From positions 1-7,312 of the forward strand of contig CADBNX010000111.1 in NCBI GenBank assembly GCA_902796115.1: DNA of 7,312 bases, in the 5' to 3' direction. The notes beneath the pieces were generated by a model that was given only the letters and a program-made list of their open reading frames with translations, searched no databases and had not been told where the DNA came from. The DNA is from an uncultured Eubacteriales bacterium. Its GTDB lineage: Bacteria > Bacillota > Clostridia > Christensenellales > Aristaeellaceae. Shown piece after piece: positions 6,114 to 7,312 of this stretch (the stretch's first letter is position 1; each line of letters starts with the position of its first letter). The position numbers and the translations under genes were made by a program.

Positions 6114-7118
6114 ATGAATGTAACGCTTGAGCAGATCATTCCTCTTGTGCATAATGTGCAAAAAACAGAAATCGATGAGCGGAAAAGACTTCGTTTCATA
6201 CGTTTTACCCCCAGGCAAATCGAAAACTACGGCCTGGATGGGGAAAGGTTCGCCGAACGCTGCCGTGCAAGCGCGAATGTAACGCTTGACTTCATCACCG
6301 ATGCGGAATGGTTCGGATTTGAGTATGACGTTCAGACCGGTTCACATTACTCTTTTTACAGCTTTGATTTATTTGTGGACGGAATCCTTGAAGATTCACA
6401 CACGATCGAAGGTTTTGCTTCATCTGCGGTTCTGTTTAACCTGCCAATGGGTTCACACAGAGTAACCCTGTTTTTCCCATGGTCAGCCGAAGTGATGTTG
6501 AAAAGCATGTCCGTCTCAGAAAACTCGGTTTTCAGGCCCGTACCCGCAAAGGAATTGCGGATCCTGGCAATCGGTGATTCGTGTACGCAGGGATATATCG
6601 CAAAGCATCCGGGATATTGCTGGGCAGGGAAAATGACCCGGGAACTGGATGCGGAAGTGCTGAATCTCGGTATTGCCGGTTATGGGTTTATGCCAAACAG
6701 CCTGAAGGAGAGGATTGACTGGAAAGCCGATCTCGTCATATTGGCCTATGGCAGCAATGATTTCAACCGCCATGCGAACAATAACCGGGAAAGCTATTGC
6801 CGATGCGTATCCGCGTACATGTCAAGATTTGCGGAGATGTTTCCGGATACTCCGGTTCTCCAGCTGCCCCCGATCGTCCGGTACGATCTGAAACATCTGT
6901 ACCGGGAGAAAAGCAAAGGGTATAATCTTGAGGATGCATGCCGGATCATCCGGGATATCGCGGCTTCTTATCCGCAGATCACGGTGATGGAAAATATCGG
7001 TTATCCGCATGCCGCGGACTTTTTTGCGTCGGACCATATTCATCCCAATGATCTGGGCTTTCAGTTATACGGAGAAGCCGTGATTCAGGCAGTGAAAGAC
7101 AAACTGTGTCGAATTTGA
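6114..7118 (+). CDS. SGNH/GDSL-family hydrolase with N-terminal beta-rich domain (probable carbohydrate esterase)
   Basis: A 334-residue two-domain protein. Residues of roughly 25-135 look like a beta-sandwich accessory domain (for example YSFDLFVDG at 82-90). Residues of about 147-334 form an SGNH hydrolase domain. Block I is AIGDSCTQG (152-160) with Ser156 as nucleophile. Block II is NLGIAG (184-189). Block III is YGSND (212-216) with Asn215 for the oxyanion hole. Block V is SDHIHP (306-311) with Asp307 and His310. The layout resembles carbohydrate esterase family 2 and related deacetylases, which remove acetyl groups from sugars; that substrate is inferred. There is no signal peptide or membrane segment, so it is probably cytoplasmic, unlike secreted CE2 enzymes. 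GGAGG (6104-6108) is 5 bases before the ATG. A paralogue starts 84 bases after its stop. Confidence 0.88.
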   Translation: MNVTLEQIIPLVHNVQKTEIDERKRLRFIRFTPRQIENYGLDGERFAERCRASANVTLDFITDAEWFGFEYDVQTGSHYSFYSFDLFVDGILEDSHTIEGFASSAVLFNLPMGSHRVTLFFPWSAEVMLKSMSVSENSVFRPVPAKELRILAIGDSCTQGYIAKHPGYCWAGKMTRELDAEVLNLGIAGYGFMPNSLKERIDWKADLVILAYGSNDFNRHANNNRESYCRCVSAYMSRFAEMFPDTPVLQLPPIVRYDLKHLYREKSKGYNLEDACRIIRDIAASYPQITVMENIGYPHAADFFASDHIHPNDLGFQLYGEAVIQAVKDKLCRI

Positions 7119-7202
7119 TCCAAAGCACATTTTAACCTGGGCGCGTTCTTTGAAAAACGTCTGATCCGGCTGTCAGTTATTTCCGTCGGGAGGTATGAAA
7201 CC

Positions 7203-7312
7203 ATGCATGTGAATCACGAACAAATCATCCCGCTTGTTCACAACGTACTCAAAACCGAAATCGACGATCGGAACAGGCTGCGTTTTATACGTTTTACGGC
7301 AAAGCAAATCGC
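7203..7312 (+). CDS. Second SGNH-family hydrolase, paralogue of the preceding gene, cut by right edge
   Basis: Only the first 36 codons are in the window. The translation aligns without gaps to the start of the preceding SGNH protein: 28 of 36 residues are identical, including the shared blocks EQIIPLVHNV, KTEID and RLRFIRFT. It therefore almost surely encodes a protein of the same family, but the catalytic part is not visible. GGGAGG (7188-7193) lies 9 bases before the chosen ATG. An earlier ATG at 7195 opens only a five-codon frame and is rejected. The 84-base gap from the upstream gene holds no clear terminator or promoter, so co-transcription is likely. Whether the gene is complete cannot be told from here. 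Confidence 0.8.
   Translation, partial: MHVNHEQIIPLVHNVLKTEIDDRNRLRFIRFTAKQI

Noticed and set aside
5823..6218. Minus-strand open frame of 131 codons across the gap after tpiA
   Set aside because: It spans the long hairpin and the start of the SGNH gene, and no domain is recognisable. I treat it as chance.
7195..7212. Five-codon frame overlapping the start of the second SGNH gene, considered as a leader peptide
   Set aside because: Its ATG is only one base after the GGGAGG, too close for initiation; it arises by chance from the true start region.

Overview
The window looks like a chromosomal housekeeping segment from a moderately GC-rich bacterium, most likely a Clostridia-type Bacillota. 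This rests on the Gram-positive-style AGGAGG ribosome sites, the pgk-tpiA gene order, the 803-residue LeuRS with zinc-ribbon insertions, and sigma-A-like promoters. The exact taxon is an inference; no marker here fixes it.

Left half (1-3618, minus strand): reading leftward, leuS (leucyl-tRNA synthetase) is followed by a compact hairpin terminator. After it come a small HAD-superfamily hydrolase and an alpha/beta hydrolase that runs off the left edge. The two hydrolases are 22 bases apart and look co-transcribed. The terminator sits between leuS and the HAD gene and almost fills their intergenic gap.

Centre (3619-3813): a divergent control region. leuS has a near-consensus promoter (TTTACA-17-TATAAT). 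pgk has an extended -10 promoter on the other strand. The two -35 boxes are only 8 bp apart. A 13-bp palindrome covers the predicted leuS start point, and two small inverted repeats lie in the pgk leader.

Right half (3814-7312, plus strand): pgk and tpiA form a two-gene glycolytic operon with an intercistronic hairpin. A long hairpin follows. Next comes an SGNH/GDSL esterase with an N-terminal beta-rich domain, then the first 36 codons of a second, paralogous SGNH gene cut by the right edge. The paired esterases are the only accessory-like content. They probably act on acyl (for example acetyl) groups of carbohydrates, but the substrate cannot be read from the sequence.

I see no phage, CRISPR, insertion sequence, tRNA or rRNA. 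I do not see a clearly new biological system. The points most worth a second look are the tandem diverged SGNH genes, the crowded leuS/pgk promoter region, the terminator between leuS and the HAD gene, and the hairpins around pgk.
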